From HGM04593 sp045589695 (GTDB lineage Bacteria; Bacteroidota; Bacteroidia; Bacteroidales; Bacteroidaceae), in NCBI GenBank assembly GCA_045589695.1, contig JAZNPP010000026.1:1-64000 (forward strand): 64,000 bases of DNA, read 5' to 3'. The notes beneath the pieces are model-generated. The model did not search any database. It was given only the letters and a program-made list of their open reading frames with translations, and was not told where the DNA came from. How positions within the stretch are numbered: the first letter of the stretch is position 1; the number at the start of each line of letters is the position of its first letter. This document shows, piece after piece, positions 34,939 through 44,047 of the stretch. The translations under genes were made by a program, and so were the position numbers.

Positions 34939-35864
34939 TATTCCGCAAGAGCGTTGTTTACCGCATACATGTACTTTTCGATAGTCGAAGCCTTCAGTAT
35001 TGCCTTTTTATCACGTTTGAGCATACCAGGAAGCAAGTATTCCCAATACGGTTTTAACTTGCTGAGAAACTGCGTGTTGCCCTGCAAGCGTTGAGCCATT
35101 ACATCATAAATTTCATCGTGCATCTTACGCACGGACGCCGCAAGTTCTTTGTTTCCGAGTTCCTTGCCGTTCTTGTATTCAATGCCAAGCGCAGGGTTGG
35201 CAAGCAAGCCCCTTCCAAGCATTATGCCGTCGAGACGTGGAAAATTGTTCTCGACTCGTTCGATATCGCTTAAGGAAAGCAGGTCACCGTTATATACTAC
35301 AGGATGCCGACACTCGTTATAGAACTCGCTAAATGCTTCAATATCAACAGTTCCCTTGTATTGTTGAACACCGAGCCGAGGATGCATCGCAACGTGCCGC
35401 AAAGGGGTTTCATTAATTATCGGCAACAGATTTTTCCACTCATTTTTTTCGCTCCAGCCTAACCGCATCTTCAAAGAAAATTGAAGGTCACTGTTCAGCT
35501 TTATTTCATTCATGATTTCGGCAACTTGTTCAGGGTAGGGGAGAATGCCGGCGCCGCGCCTGCGGCGTGCCTGAAGAGGAAAAGGACAGCCCATGTTTAT
35601 ATCGACACGAAGATAGCCTTCATTGCGAATAAGATCGAGCAGGGGAGCCATCTCGTTCTTGTCGGCCACAATTATCTGTGGCACAAGATTTTTGACTGAA
35701 TTATTCTTCCGTTCAACATCACGGATATCCTTGCTGCGGATTTCGCCATGCTCATAACGCAGAAAAGGCGTGAAATAACAGTCAATTCCGCCAAATATCC
35801 GGTTGTGGATATTACGCCACACAGCCTCAGTGAATCCTTGTAACGGCGCCGAATAAATATTCAT
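34935..35864 (-). CDS. tRNA-dihydrouridine synthase family protein (DusC-like)
   Basis: FMN enzyme reducing uridine to dihydrouridine in tRNA D-loops. 309 residues. The N-terminus YSAPLQGFTEAVWRN, the catalytic Cys93 in NMGCPFPLQARRRRGAGIL, KMRLGW (about 152-157) and GIMLGRGLLANPALG are Dus signatures. The specificity (which D-loop position) is not readable. It is transcribed convergently to the patatin gene. Upstream lies the tandem-repeat region. Confidence 0.9.
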   Translation of the reverse strand: MNIYSAPLQGFTEAVWRNIHNRIFGGIDCYFTPFLRYEHGEIRSKDIRDVERKNNSVKNLVPQIIVADKNEMAPLLDLIRNEGYLRVDINMGCPFPLQARRRRGAGILPYPEQVAEIMNEIKLNSDLQFSLKMRLGWSEKNEWKNLLPIINETPLRHVAMHPRLGVQQYKGTVDIEAFSEFYNECRHPVVYNGDLLSLSDIERVENNFPRLDGIMLGRGLLANPALGIEYKNGKELGNKELAASVRKMHDEIYDVMAQRLQGNTQFLSKLKPYWEYLLPGMLKRDKKAILKASTIEKYMYAVNNALAEY

Positions 35865-35934
35865 GTTAAATGCTTGTTTTATGCGAAAATAGAAATTTAA
35901 AACCTAAAAAACAAAATCGTGTAACATTAAAATC

Positions 35935-36311
35935 ATTAAACATAAGACGAGCATTATGTTTTTATCCGCTCATGAATCAAACAAATTTCTCCGCACGCAC
36001 AAAAGAGTGTAAATTCAGAAACCATATTAAACATAAGACGAGTATTATGTTTTTATCCGCTCACGAATCAAATAAAATTCTTCGCACGGACAAAAGAGTG
36101 TAAGTTCGAAAACCATATTAAACATAAGACGAGCATTATGTTTTTATCCGCTCACGAATCAAATAGATTTCTTCGCACGCAAACAAGAGTGTAAATTCGA
36201 AAAACCATATTAAAACATAAGACGAGCATTATGTTTTTATCCGCTCACGAATCAAATAGATTTCTTCGCACGCAAACAAGAGTGTAAATTCAAAAACCAT
36301 ATTAAACATAA
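35935..36311. repeat. Four 91/92-bp tandem repeats with an internal hairpin
   Basis: Copies start at 35935, 36026, 36117 and 36209 (periods 91, 91, 92, then a truncated fifth start at 36301). Each begins ATTAAACATAA and contains the perfect inverted repeat AAACATAA-(GACGAGCA)-TTATGTTT; the loop differs by one base in copy 2 (GACGAGTA). The rest of the unit, including TTTTATCCGCTCACGAATC and a CGCACG...GAGTGTAA stretch, is nearly invariant. The period is not a multiple of three, so it is not coding. It fills most of the 600-nt gap between dus and the aminotransferase gene; 36312-36426 is AT-rich spacer. Confidence 0.95.
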
Positions 36312-36426
36312 TATTTATTATCATTCAAAAGTGCCGTAATAATACGATAGTGGGGATTTGGGTGTTTTTTGGCGTTTTATCCTACAGTTAATTACCTTAT
36401 ATAATACGTAATTGGGAAAAAAAACG

Positions 36427-36434
36427 TAAATTTG
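36427..36434 (+). promoter_or_regulatory. -7 element of the aminotransferase gene
   Basis: TAAATTTGC, a match to TAnnTTTG, ends 30 nt before the ATG. The nearest TTG (36412) is too close to be a -33 box. Confidence 0.55.
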
Positions 36435-36464
36435 CAGTCAAATTTCAAAAACTGAACAATTATT

Positions 36465-37667
36465 ATGCCCAATCTTTCAGAAAGAGCCATTCTTATGCCT
36501 TCATCGCCAATTCGCAAATTGGCGCCATTCGCTAATGCGGCTAAGGCACGCGGCTTGAAAGTTTACCATTTGAATATCGGTCAGCCCGATTTGAATTCTC
36601 CAGAGATCGCTCTTGATGCAATAAAGAAATTCGACAAAAAAATTCTTGAATACAGTCCGAGCGACGGTTTTCTCTCATTGCGTGAAAAATTGGTCGGATA
36701 TTACGACCAGTACCAGATAAAACTCACTCCCGATGACATTATCGTTACGTCAGGCGGTTCTGAAGCTGTGCTTTTCGCATTCCTCACATGCCTTAATCCC
36801 GGCGACGAAATCATTGTTCCGGAACCGGCATACGCCAACTATATGGCTTTTGCTATATCTGCAGGCGCTGTAATACGCCCGATTCGTTCTACAATCGACG
36901 AATCGTTCGCATTGCCTCCTATGGAGCGTTTCGAAGAGCTTATTAACGAGCGTACACGAGGTATTCTCATCTGTAATCCGAACAATCCTACGGGCTATCT
37001 TTACACCCGCAACGAGATGAACAGAATTCGTGACCTTGTAAAGAAATACAACCTGTTCTTGTTCTCGGACGAGGTTTACCGTGAATTCATCTATACAGGC
37101 TCGCCTTACATTTCGGCATGCCACCTCGACGGCATTGAGGATAATGTTGTGTTAATCGACTCTGTTTCAAAACGTTACTCTGAATGCGGCATTCGCATCG
37201 GTGCCCTAATCACCAAGAATGTCGCTGTGCGTCAGGCTGTTATGAAATTCTGCCAGGCACGTTTGAGCCCGCCTCTTTTGGGACAGGTCGTAGCCGAGGC
37301 GTCAATTGATGCGCCGCGTTCATATGCGATAAATACATACGAGCAGTATATCGAAAGACGCAACTGTCTCATAGACGAGCTCAACAAGTTACCGGGGGTC
37401 TACTCCCCTATCCCTATGGGCGCATTCTACACGGTGGCAAGGCTCCCCATCGACGACAGCGACAGGTTCTGCGAATGGTGTCTTACAGACTTTGAATATG
37501 AAGGCGAGACAATAATGATGGCTCCCGCATCGGGTTTCTACAGCGAAGAGGGATACGGCAAGAACGAGGTACGTATCGCCTACGCTATTGACAAACAGGA
37601 CCTAAAACGTGCGATATTCCTTCTCGGGAAGGCTTTGGAGCAGTATCCGGGCCGCATTGAGCCTTAA
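36465..37667 (+). CDS. Class I/II aminotransferase (aspartate aminotransferase-like)
   Basis: PLP enzyme, 400 residues, cytoplasmic. NIGQPDLNSPE near residue 37, TSGGSEAVLFAF (about 95-106), CNPNNPTGYLYT (about 170-181), SDEVYREFIY and the PLP lysine in SVSKRYSECGIRIG (about 235-248) all fit the fold I AspC/AlaT group. Substrate could be aspartate or another amino acid. Monocistronic, closed by a bidirectional hairpin. Confidence 0.9.
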   Translation: MPNLSERAILMPSSPIRKLAPFANAAKARGLKVYHLNIGQPDLNSPEIALDAIKKFDKKILEYSPSDGFLSLREKLVGYYDQYQIKLTPDDIIVTSGGSEAVLFAFLTCLNPGDEIIVPEPAYANYMAFAISAGAVIRPIRSTIDESFALPPMERFEELINERTRGILICNPNNPTGYLYTRNEMNRIRDLVKKYNLFLFSDEVYREFIYTGSPYISACHLDGIEDNVVLIDSVSKRYSECGIRIGALITKNVAVRQAVMKFCQARLSPPLLGQVVAEASIDAPRSYAINTYEQYIERRNCLIDELNKLPGVYSPIPMGAFYTVARLPIDDSDRFCEWCLTDFEYEGETIMMAPASGFYSEEGYGKNEVRIAYAIDKQDLKRAIFLLGKALEQYPGRIEP

Positions 37668-37737
37668 AAGCGAACCCAATAAATAAATTAGAGGAGATAT
37701 AAATTTTTTATAAAAGTCCTCCTTGAAAGGTAAATAA

Positions 37738-37769
37738 CATAAATGGCAGCCGTTTGGCTGCCATTTATG
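37738..37769. terminator. Bidirectional terminator between the aminotransferase and TPR genes
   Basis: 14-bp perfect stem (37738-37751 / 37756-37769) with loop GTTT, between convergent genes; AT-rich on both flanks. Confidence 0.7.
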
Positions 37770-37791
37770 CTTATATTATATTTTCAGTCAA

Positions 37792-39063
37792 TTAATAACC
37801 GAGAGATTTCTGCAACTCTTCAATCTCTTTGAGTTTGTCAGTCATGTTCAGGTTATAGTAGCAGTTTGTTAGGTTCGCAAGCCACAGGTCATACTTTTCG
37901 GGCTGCTGCTGACGCAGTTTCTCAAGAAGAGGAAGCGCCTTGTTGTAGTAGCCGCTAAGAATCTCCTTATCCTTTGCGATCTTCTTTTTGTCAGTAACCT
38001 TTGTAGAAGCCTGAGCGGCACTGTATTCCTGAGCCTTTATCAAGTAACAACGGCTGAGGTTTGAAAGAGCCGACTCGTAGTTAGGATCAACCTCAAGAGT
38101 CTTTTCGTACCACTCTGTCGCAGTGTCGATATCCTGCTTCTGGTGAGCGATATAACCCTTGAGATACACGAACAATGGATCGTTCGGGTTAGACTGTATA
38201 AGCTCATCGGCAAGAGCGTTCAGTTTATCGCTCTCGTTTCTGTTGTCATAGTACTGGATAAGCGACTGGTAGAAGTACGCATCTTCGGGGAACTTCTTTA
38301 CGCCCTCAAGACAATCATTGAGCCATGTAGCTGTATCGCCGAGCTCCAAGTGAGCGACAGCCTTGTAACGGAATGCCGAAGGTGCCATCTGAGGATTAGA
38401 GAGAGCCATATCTACATGTGTCAAAACCTTCTCATAGTCTTTCAGCTGCATGCCGCTGAGCGCCATGTTGTAAGCGGCTACAGGAACGTTTACTGTATCC
38501 TTAGGCATCATGCCGGCCTTGTAAAGCTTGTCTGACGCATCGATGAACATCTTGAAAAGGTCGTATGACTTGGCATAGTCCTCTTCGCCATAGAAATATG
38601 CGCCTGCATTGTAGAACTGTCCGAACTCCTGAGCGTATGTAGTGATAAGGAATTCGTTGTACTTAGGCTTTATTCTGCCCTTAGCGTCCGGCATATTGTC
38701 ATACATTTCAAGTTTCTCAAGCTCCGAACCGAGGTCAAGAGTATAAGTATAAAGGCGTGTTTCGTCAAAAGCGGCGCCTTCGGCACGTTTGCGGTTTTCA
38801 GCGTCAATAGCGGCTTTTCTTGCGCTTGCTGTCACAAACCACACATAAGGATTCTTGTTTACTAAGGGGCTATTCACAACCTCTTTCATTGAGTTTACTG
38901 CAGAAACAGGGTCGGCAAGAAGATTAACTTCTGCATCGTTAGCGATGTTCATCAACGCCTTTATCTGTCTCTTCTGTTGTTTCAACTCCTCTTTTGTAAG
39001 TTCCTGACCGAACGCGAATGTTGCGGCAAGAACAAAAGCGATAGACATTACGATTTTTTTCAT
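37792..39063 (-). CDS. Secreted tetratricopeptide-repeat protein
   Basis: 423 residues with a signal peptide (1-19, ending TFAFG). Consecutive TPR-like helix pairs run from about residue 130 to the end, for example YNAGAYFYGEEDYAKSYDLF, AYNMALSGMQLKDYEKVLTH and VYLKGYIAHQKQDIDTATEW. No catalytic domain. Likely a periplasmic scaffold. It lies 23 nt downstream of gyrA on the same strand. Confidence 0.85.
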   Translation of the reverse strand: MKKIVMSIAFVLAATFAFGQELTKEELKQQKRQIKALMNIANDAEVNLLADPVSAVNSMKEVVNSPLVNKNPYVWFVTASARKAAIDAENRKRAEGAAFDETRLYTYTLDLGSELEKLEMYDNMPDAKGRIKPKYNEFLITTYAQEFGQFYNAGAYFYGEEDYAKSYDLFKMFIDASDKLYKAGMMPKDTVNVPVAAYNMALSGMQLKDYEKVLTHVDMALSNPQMAPSAFRYKAVAHLELGDTATWLNDCLEGVKKFPEDAYFYQSLIQYYDNRNESDKLNALADELIQSNPNDPLFVYLKGYIAHQKQDIDTATEWYEKTLEVDPNYESALSNLSRCYLIKAQEYSAAQASTKVTDKKKIAKDKEILSGYYNKALPLLEKLRQQQPEKYDLWLANLTNCYYNLNMTDKLKEIEELQKSLGY

Positions 39064-39086
39064 ATCAGTATGGTTTAAGTTATTGA

Positions 39087-41615
39087 TTATTCATTATTCT
39101 GCGTTTCGCCGTTTTCGTTAGCGACAGTGTTATTTTCTGCGCCCTCAACAGGCAACGCCTCTTCTTCATTCTCACGGCTTACCTTGCATACAGAACCTAT
39201 GCAGTCGTTCTTCTTGCCAAGATTGATTATCTTGACGCCTTGCGTAGCACGGCCCTGAATTGGAATCTGGTCTACAGATGTACGGATAGTTATACCCGAC
39301 TTGTTGATAATCATCAGGTCGTTCTCGTCGTTTACATCCATTATCGCGACAAGCTTGCCGGTCTTTTCTGTTACCTTAAGCGTCATGACACCCTTGCAAC
39401 CACGGCTTACAGTAGGATATTCATCTACCGCAGAGCGTTTGCCTACTCCCTGCTCAGACAACACAAGCAAGCTATGCTCCGTTTCGTCGTTCTTGGGCAA
39501 TACAACCATGCCTACAACCTCGTCGTTGGCCTCAATGTCCATACCTTTGACACCGGTAGCGGTACGTCCCATAGCACGAACCTTGCTTTCGTGGAAGCGT
39601 ACGGCCTTACCGCCTCTGTTAGCCATGATGATATCACTGTCACCGTCGGTAAGAGCTACAGATATCACGCGGTCATCCTCACGGATGCTGATAGCGATGA
39701 TACCGTTAGCGCGAGGACGTGAATACTGCTCAAGCGATGTCTTCTTAATGATACCGTTCTTTGTACAGAATACGATATTGTGGCTCTCGATGAAGTTCTT
39801 GTCGGCAAGCGTCGTAACACGTACGAATGCATTGACCGCATCGTCGGCGTCAATGTTGAGCATGTTCTGAATCGCACGGCCCTTAGAATTCTTGTTTCCT
39901 TCGGGAATCTCATATACCTTGAGCCAGTAGCACTTGCCTCTCTGAGTAAAGAACAGCATTGTATTGTGCATGGTCGCAGTATAAATATACTCGATAAAGT
40001 CGCTGTCACGCGTGTCGCTGCCTTTAGAGCCGACGCCGCCTCTGTTCTGGCTGCGGTATTCCGTCAAAGGAGTACGCTTGATGTATCCCAAGTGAGAGAT
40101 TGTGATCACCATCTCATCGTCGGCATAGAAATCTTCAGGGTTAAAGTCGCTCGATGCGCTATAGTCAATTCTGCAACGGCGTTCATCGCCATACTTGTCC
40201 TTTATTTCGTACAACTCGTCCTTTATGACCTTCTTGCAAAGCTCGTCGTCGGTAAGAATCGCATTGAAATATTCGATTTTACGCATAAGCTCCTCATACT
40301 CGGCATGCAGTTTGTCCTGCTGTATGCCAGTGAGCTGGCCAAGACGCATATCCACGATAGCAGTAGCCTGTACCTCGCTCAAGCTGAAACGCTCCATAAG
40401 AGCCGCCTTAGCGTCTGCCGGAGACTTGGCAGCCTTTATAAGGCGTACGACCTCGTCGATATTGTCCGATGCGATGATAAGTCCTTCTACGATGTGCGCT
40501 CTCTCTTCGGCCTTGCGAAGGTCGAACTTCGTGCGTCTGATGACAACCTCATGACGATGCTCCACAAAGTTCGAGATACAATCCTTGAGTGAAAGCAACT
40601 GAGGACGGCCATGAACAAGAGCGATGCAGTTCACGCTGAACGATGTCTGCAACGAACTCATCTTATAGAGCTTGTTGAGAATTACATTAGCGTTCGCATC
40701 ACGTTTTACGTCAATCACGATACGCATACCTGACTGGTCAGACTCATCGTTGATGTTTGAAATGCCCTCAATCTTCTTCTCATTGACCATTGAGGCAATA
40801 TCCTTGATAAGTTCCTCTTTGTTTACGTTGTAAGGTATCGCCGTCACGACAATCTTCTCGTGAGTACCCGATTCAATTTCAGCCACCGCACGCATTATCA
40901 CACGGCCACGGCCGGTCTCGTACGCCTCACGAACGCCGTTAAGGCCGAATATGTCACAGCCTGTAGGAAAGTCCGGAGCCTTTACATGCTCCATAAGGCC
41001 GTCTGTGTCGATGTCGGGGTTGTCGATGTAAGCCACGCAAGCGTCAAGCACCTCGCTGAGATTGTGTGTGGGGATATTTGTCGCCATACCTACCGCAATA
41101 CCCGACGAACCGTTCACAAGAAGATTTGGAATGCGTGTAGGCATTACCGTAGGCTCTACCGTCTCATTGTCATAGTTAGGCATAAAATCCACGGTGTCCT
41201 TGTAAAGGTCTTGCGCCATATCCTCGCCAATCTTGTGAAGACGCGCCTCGGTATAACGCATCGCGGCGGGCGAGTCACCGTCAATAGAACCGAAGTTTCC
41301 ATGACCGTCGATAAGCGGGTAACGCATTACCCATGACTGCGCCATACGCACAAGCGCTCCGTATACCGATGAATCACCATGAGGGTGATACTTACCGAGT
41401 ACGTCACCGACCGTACGGGCCGATTTCTTGTATGCCTTGTCCGAAGTATTGCCAAGTTCCATCATGCCATAAAGGATACGGCGGTGAACAGGCTTCAGAC
41501 CATCTCTGACATCGGGTAAGGCACGAGCCACAATTACCGACATAGAGTAGTCAATGTAAGACGATCTCATCTCCTCTTCGACATTGACTTTAATAATTCT
41601 GTCGTTCTCAATCAT
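39087..41615 (-). CDS. gyrA: DNA gyrase subunit A
   Basis: 842 residues. Cleaves and rejoins DNA during supercoiling. Catalytic Tyr121 is in RYTEARL. The quinolone-pocket segment reads GDSSVYGALVRMAQ (80-93): Ser82 corresponds to E. coli Ser83, and Gly86 sits where E. coli has Asp87. The GyrA-box region of the C-terminal beta-pinwheel (about 500-810, with NRGGVGSKG at about residue 529) is present, which supports GyrA over ParC. The last 35 residues are a very acidic tail. A clear -7 box was not found upstream. Confidence 0.96.
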   Translation of the reverse strand: MIENDRIIKVNVEEEMRSSYIDYSMSVIVARALPDVRDGLKPVHRRILYGMMELGNTSDKAYKKSARTVGDVLGKYHPHGDSSVYGALVRMAQSWVMRYPLIDGHGNFGSIDGDSPAAMRYTEARLHKIGEDMAQDLYKDTVDFMPNYDNETVEPTVMPTRIPNLLVNGSSGIAVGMATNIPTHNLSEVLDACVAYIDNPDIDTDGLMEHVKAPDFPTGCDIFGLNGVREAYETGRGRVIMRAVAEIESGTHEKIVVTAIPYNVNKEELIKDIASMVNEKKIEGISNINDESDQSGMRIVIDVKRDANANVILNKLYKMSSLQTSFSVNCIALVHGRPQLLSLKDCISNFVEHRHEVVIRRTKFDLRKAEERAHIVEGLIIASDNIDEVVRLIKAAKSPADAKAALMERFSLSEVQATAIVDMRLGQLTGIQQDKLHAEYEELMRKIEYFNAILTDDELCKKVIKDELYEIKDKYGDERRCRIDYSASSDFNPEDFYADDEMVITISHLGYIKRTPLTEYRSQNRGGVGSKGSDTRDSDFIEYIYTATMHNTMLFFTQRGKCYWLKVYEIPEGNKNSKGRAIQNMLNIDADDAVNAFVRVTTLADKNFIESHNIVFCTKNGIIKKTSLEQYSRPRANGIIAISIREDDRVISVALTDGDSDIIMANRGGKAVRFHESKVRAMGRTATGVKGMDIEANDEVVGMVVLPKNDETEHSLLVLSEQGVGKRSAVDEYPTVSRGCKGVMTLKVTEKTGKLVAIMDVNDENDLMIINKSGITIRTSVDQIPIQGRATQGVKIINLGKKNDCIGSVCKVSRENEEEALPVEGAENNTVANENGETQNNE

Positions 41616-41813
41616 TTATTCAGTATTATAAAATTAATGTTATTTATCTTGTGTCTTTATATTATACCTTATTTAATATATGACTATGCTAAATTACTGA
41701 ATTTTATCGAAACAGGCAAGATTTTTAAACATTATTAAGCCCGTAAAGGGCATTTATCGCCATTTTAAGAGCAAAACGGCTGAAAACGGGTTTAAACGCC
41801 CTTTAACGGAGGC

Positions 41814-42221
41814 TCATGCGAACGACGCGTTCCAACCCTTATACACATCGTCCATAACAGCCGGCACTCCGTTTTCCATAAGCGACATCGCCGCAACAAT
41901 ACCGCACATGACATCTTTGTCGTGAATATCCGGCATGTCGTCAGCTTTCAGGCCGGTTTTCCTCTCTACAAGCGCAAGGTATGCGTCACTGTCATTCTCG
42001 ACCGGCGGAGCCCAACGGAATATCCAGCTCCTGAGCGTTTTAAGCTTGTGCTTGGCAAAATAATTACGCAATGTAATGAACGCTGCCCTGTATCCCCAAC
42101 TTGGTTCCGTGAACTGAAAGAAACTTTTATCTGTTTGCTTACCGGCCAAACCCCTCCATTTTGTACTATTCCGTCTGATATTCAACGGATTGCAGTTTCT
42201 TAAACCTCTTGAGATTTCCAT
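41814..42221 (-). CDS. Phage P5-type muramidase-like protein
   Basis: 135 residues from the ATG complementary to 42219-42221 (MEISRGLRNCNPLNIRR). The pattern RGLRNCNPLNIRR, then WRGLAGKQ, FFQFTEPSWGYRAAFITLRNY and WAPPVENDSDAYLALV is that of a lysozyme-like domain found in phage structural protein P5-type entries and in many Bacteroidetes genomes. There is no signal peptide, and no other phage gene is nearby, so it is either a domesticated phage gene or a standalone cell-wall enzyme. It is divergent from trmD. Confidence 0.7.
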   Translation of the reverse strand: MEISRGLRNCNPLNIRRNSTKWRGLAGKQTDKSFFQFTEPSWGYRAAFITLRNYFAKHKLKTLRSWIFRWAPPVENDSDAYLALVERKTGLKADDMPDIHDKDVMCGIVAAMSLMENGVPAVMDDVYKGWNASFA

Positions 42222-42319
42222 TTTTTGCTGCAAATGTAAAACAGTACGGAAAAATCGAGCTGTCGTCCTCACATGAAGACTTTATTGCGAAATGCTGAGC
42301 TGCAATAAAATAAATTCGT

Positions 42320-42327
42320 TATCTTCG
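42320..42327 (+). promoter_or_regulatory. Variant -7 element (TATCTTCG) of trmD
   Basis: TATCTTCGC ends 36 nt before the ATG; no well-placed TTG was found upstream. Confidence 0.45.
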
Positions 42328-42363
42328 CAGAAAATTCATCAATAATATACACAAAACAGAAAC

Positions 42364-43038
42364 ATGCGTGTCGATATAATAACAACCTTCCCCGAGATGA
42401 TGGAGAGTTTCTTCAATTCATCAATAATGGGCAGAGCGCAGCGTAACGGATATGCTGAAATTTGTTTACATAATTTACGAGATTATACAACTGACAAACA
42501 CCGCAAGACCGACGACTACCCCTTCGGAGGCTGTGCAGGTCTTGTAATGAAAATTGAGCCAATTGACAACTGTATAAAGCATCTGAAGTCACAAAGGGAG
42601 TATGATGAAGTCATATATACAACCCCTGACGGGCAAGTTTTTGACCAGCCGATGGCAAATTCGCTCTCAATGAAACAAAATTTGATATTTCTTTGCGGTC
42701 ATTACAAGGGAATTGACCATAGAATTCGTGAACATTTGATTACTAAGGAAATAAGTATAGGTGATTATGTTTTAACGGGTGGCGAATTGGCTGTTGAAGT
42801 AATTTGCGATGCGGTCATTCGCTTAATTCCGGGGGTAATTTCAGACGAAACGTCGGCTCTGAGCGACTCCTTTCAGGACAATTTGCTTGCAGCCCCCGTT
42901 TACACGCGCCCGGCAGAGTACAACGGCTGGAAAGTGCCCGATGTATTATTGTCCGGACACGAGGCGAAGATTCGCCAATGGGAGTTCGAACAATCACTTG
43001 AACGCACCAAACTCCTCCGCCCCGACCTCTTAAAGTAA
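42364..43038 (+). CDS. trmD: tRNA (guanine-N1)-methyltransferase
   Basis: Methylates G37 of tRNAs with SAM, preventing frameshifting. 224 residues, SPOUT fold: MRVDIITTFPEMMESFF start, DDYPFGGCAGLVMK (about 50-63), FLCGHYKGIDHRIRE (about 111-125) and the knot segment ISIGDYVLTGGELAV (about 131-145). Here it is monocistronic, not in the usual rpsP-rimM-trmD-rplS group. Confidence 0.96.
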   Translation: MRVDIITTFPEMMESFFNSSIMGRAQRNGYAEICLHNLRDYTTDKHRKTDDYPFGGCAGLVMKIEPIDNCIKHLKSQREYDEVIYTTPDGQVFDQPMANSLSMKQNLIFLCGHYKGIDHRIREHLITKEISIGDYVLTGGELAVEVICDAVIRLIPGVISDETSALSDSFQDNLLAAPVYTRPAEYNGWKVPDVLLSGHEAKIRQWEFEQSLERTKLLRPDLLK

Positions 43039-43057
43039 ATAAAAAATATTTACTTTA

Positions 43058-43079
43058 TACAATTGTATATACAATTGTA
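43058..43079. repeat. 22-bp perfect palindrome after trmD
   Basis: The sequence TACAATTGTAT plus its exact complement arm, centred at 43068/43069, is a perfect 22-bp palindrome. AATATTTAC and GTAAATAT flank it, so a larger stem can form 8 nt upstream of the terminator hairpin. Confidence 0.7.
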
Positions 43080-43086
43080 AATATAA

Positions 43087-43116
43087 AAAACCGACGGCAA
43101 ACACCGTCGGTTTTTT
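43087..43116. terminator. Bidirectional terminator between trmD and pyrD
   Basis: 11-bp stem (43087-43097 / 43104-43114) with loop CAAACA, T-tract on the + side and A-tract (T on minus) on the other; the two genes converge here. Confidence 0.85.
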
Positions 43117-43135
43117 ACACTTCGTATATGGTCAT

Positions 43136-44047
43136 TCACACCTGCAATGCGCCGATAAGCTCATCAACAGAACTCATATTATGGCGTACAAGATAATCTT
43201 CAATATAATCGACAATCTCTCCAGTGACTGCAGGATTCATGAAATTCGCCGTCCCGACCTCTATCGCGCTCGCTCCTGCAAGAAGGAACTCAACAGCATC
43301 GGCGCCGGTAGTAATGCCGCCAATACCTACAACAGGTATCTTTACCGCCTTAGCGACCTGCCAAACCATACGCAATGCGATAGGCTTCACTGCCGGGCCG
43401 CTCATTCCTCCGGTTATCGTCGAAAGTACCGGGCGACGTTTCTCCGAGTCGATAGCCATGCCCAGAAGGGTGTTTATCAACGAAACGCTGTCAGCTCCCG
43501 CTCCCTCTACGGCACGCGCAATCTCTGTAATGTCGGTAACATTAGGCGAGAGCTTCACTATAAGCGTCTTCGGATAGGCTTTTCGCACAGCCGCCACCAC
43601 CTCTGCGGCCGATGCGGGCTGAACGCCGAACGCCATGCCGCCCTGCTTTACGTTGGGGCATGAAATATTAAGCTCAATCGCCGGTATCTTGTCAAGAGCG
43701 GCAACCTTTTCGGCACATGCGACATAGTCTTCTATGCAAGCGCCCGAAACGTTTACAATAACGTTAGTGTCAAAATCCTTAAGCTGAGGATATATATTCT
43801 CGGCAAAATAATCTACACCTTTATTCTGCAAGCCTACAGCATTAAGCATACCCATAGGGGTCTCAGCGCTGCGAGGATACGCATTTCCTTCACGATGGTT
43901 AAGCGTAGTACCTTTCACAATGAAACCGCCCAATTTGTTTAAATCGACAAAGTCTGCAAATTCAAGGCCGTAGCCGAATGTTCCCGAAGCCGTCAGGACC
44001 GGATTCTTAAGTTCCAGCCCGCCTATTTTAACGTTAGTCTTTACCAT
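43136..44047 (-). CDS. pyrD: Dihydroorotate dehydrogenase, class 1B catalytic subunit
   Basis: Oxidises dihydroorotate to orotate in pyrimidine synthesis. 303 residues, FMN TIM barrel. TASGTFGYGLEF near residue 19, PRSAETPMGMLNAVGLQN (about 59-76), ELNISCPNVKQGGMAFG (about 126-142) with the class 1B catalytic cysteine, and VVGIGGITTGADAVEFLLAG (about 240-259). It overlaps pyrK by 7 nt; the pair forms the NAD-dependent heterotetramer. Confidence 0.96.
   Translation of the reverse strand: MVKTNVKIGGLELKNPVLTASGTFGYGLEFADFVDLNKLGGFIVKGTTLNHREGNAYPRSAETPMGMLNAVGLQNKGVDYFAENIYPQLKDFDTNVIVNVSGACIEDYVACAEKVAALDKIPAIELNISCPNVKQGGMAFGVQPASAAEVVAAVRKAYPKTLIVKLSPNVTDITEIARAVEGAGADSVSLINTLLGMAIDSEKRRPVLSTITGGMSGPAVKPIALRMVWQVAKAVKIPVVGIGGITTGADAVEFLLAGASAIEVGTANFMNPAVTGEIVDYIEDYLVRHNMSSVDELIGALQV

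Noticed and set aside
35870..36103. 77-codon frame entering the tandem repeats
   Set aside because: The repeat period (91/92) shifts frame each copy and the translation changes, so coding is unlikely.
35935..36311. CRISPR-like array
   Set aside because: The full 91-bp unit is conserved with no variable spacers, and no cas genes are present.
35935..36311. DnaA-box or origin iterons (TTATCC in each unit)
   Set aside because: TTATCCGCT is a poor match to TTATnCACA, and no dnaA or origin-associated genes are near.
39780..40592. 270-codon frame antisense to gyrA
   Set aside because: gyrA is unambiguous on the minus strand; the antisense frame reflects its codon bias.
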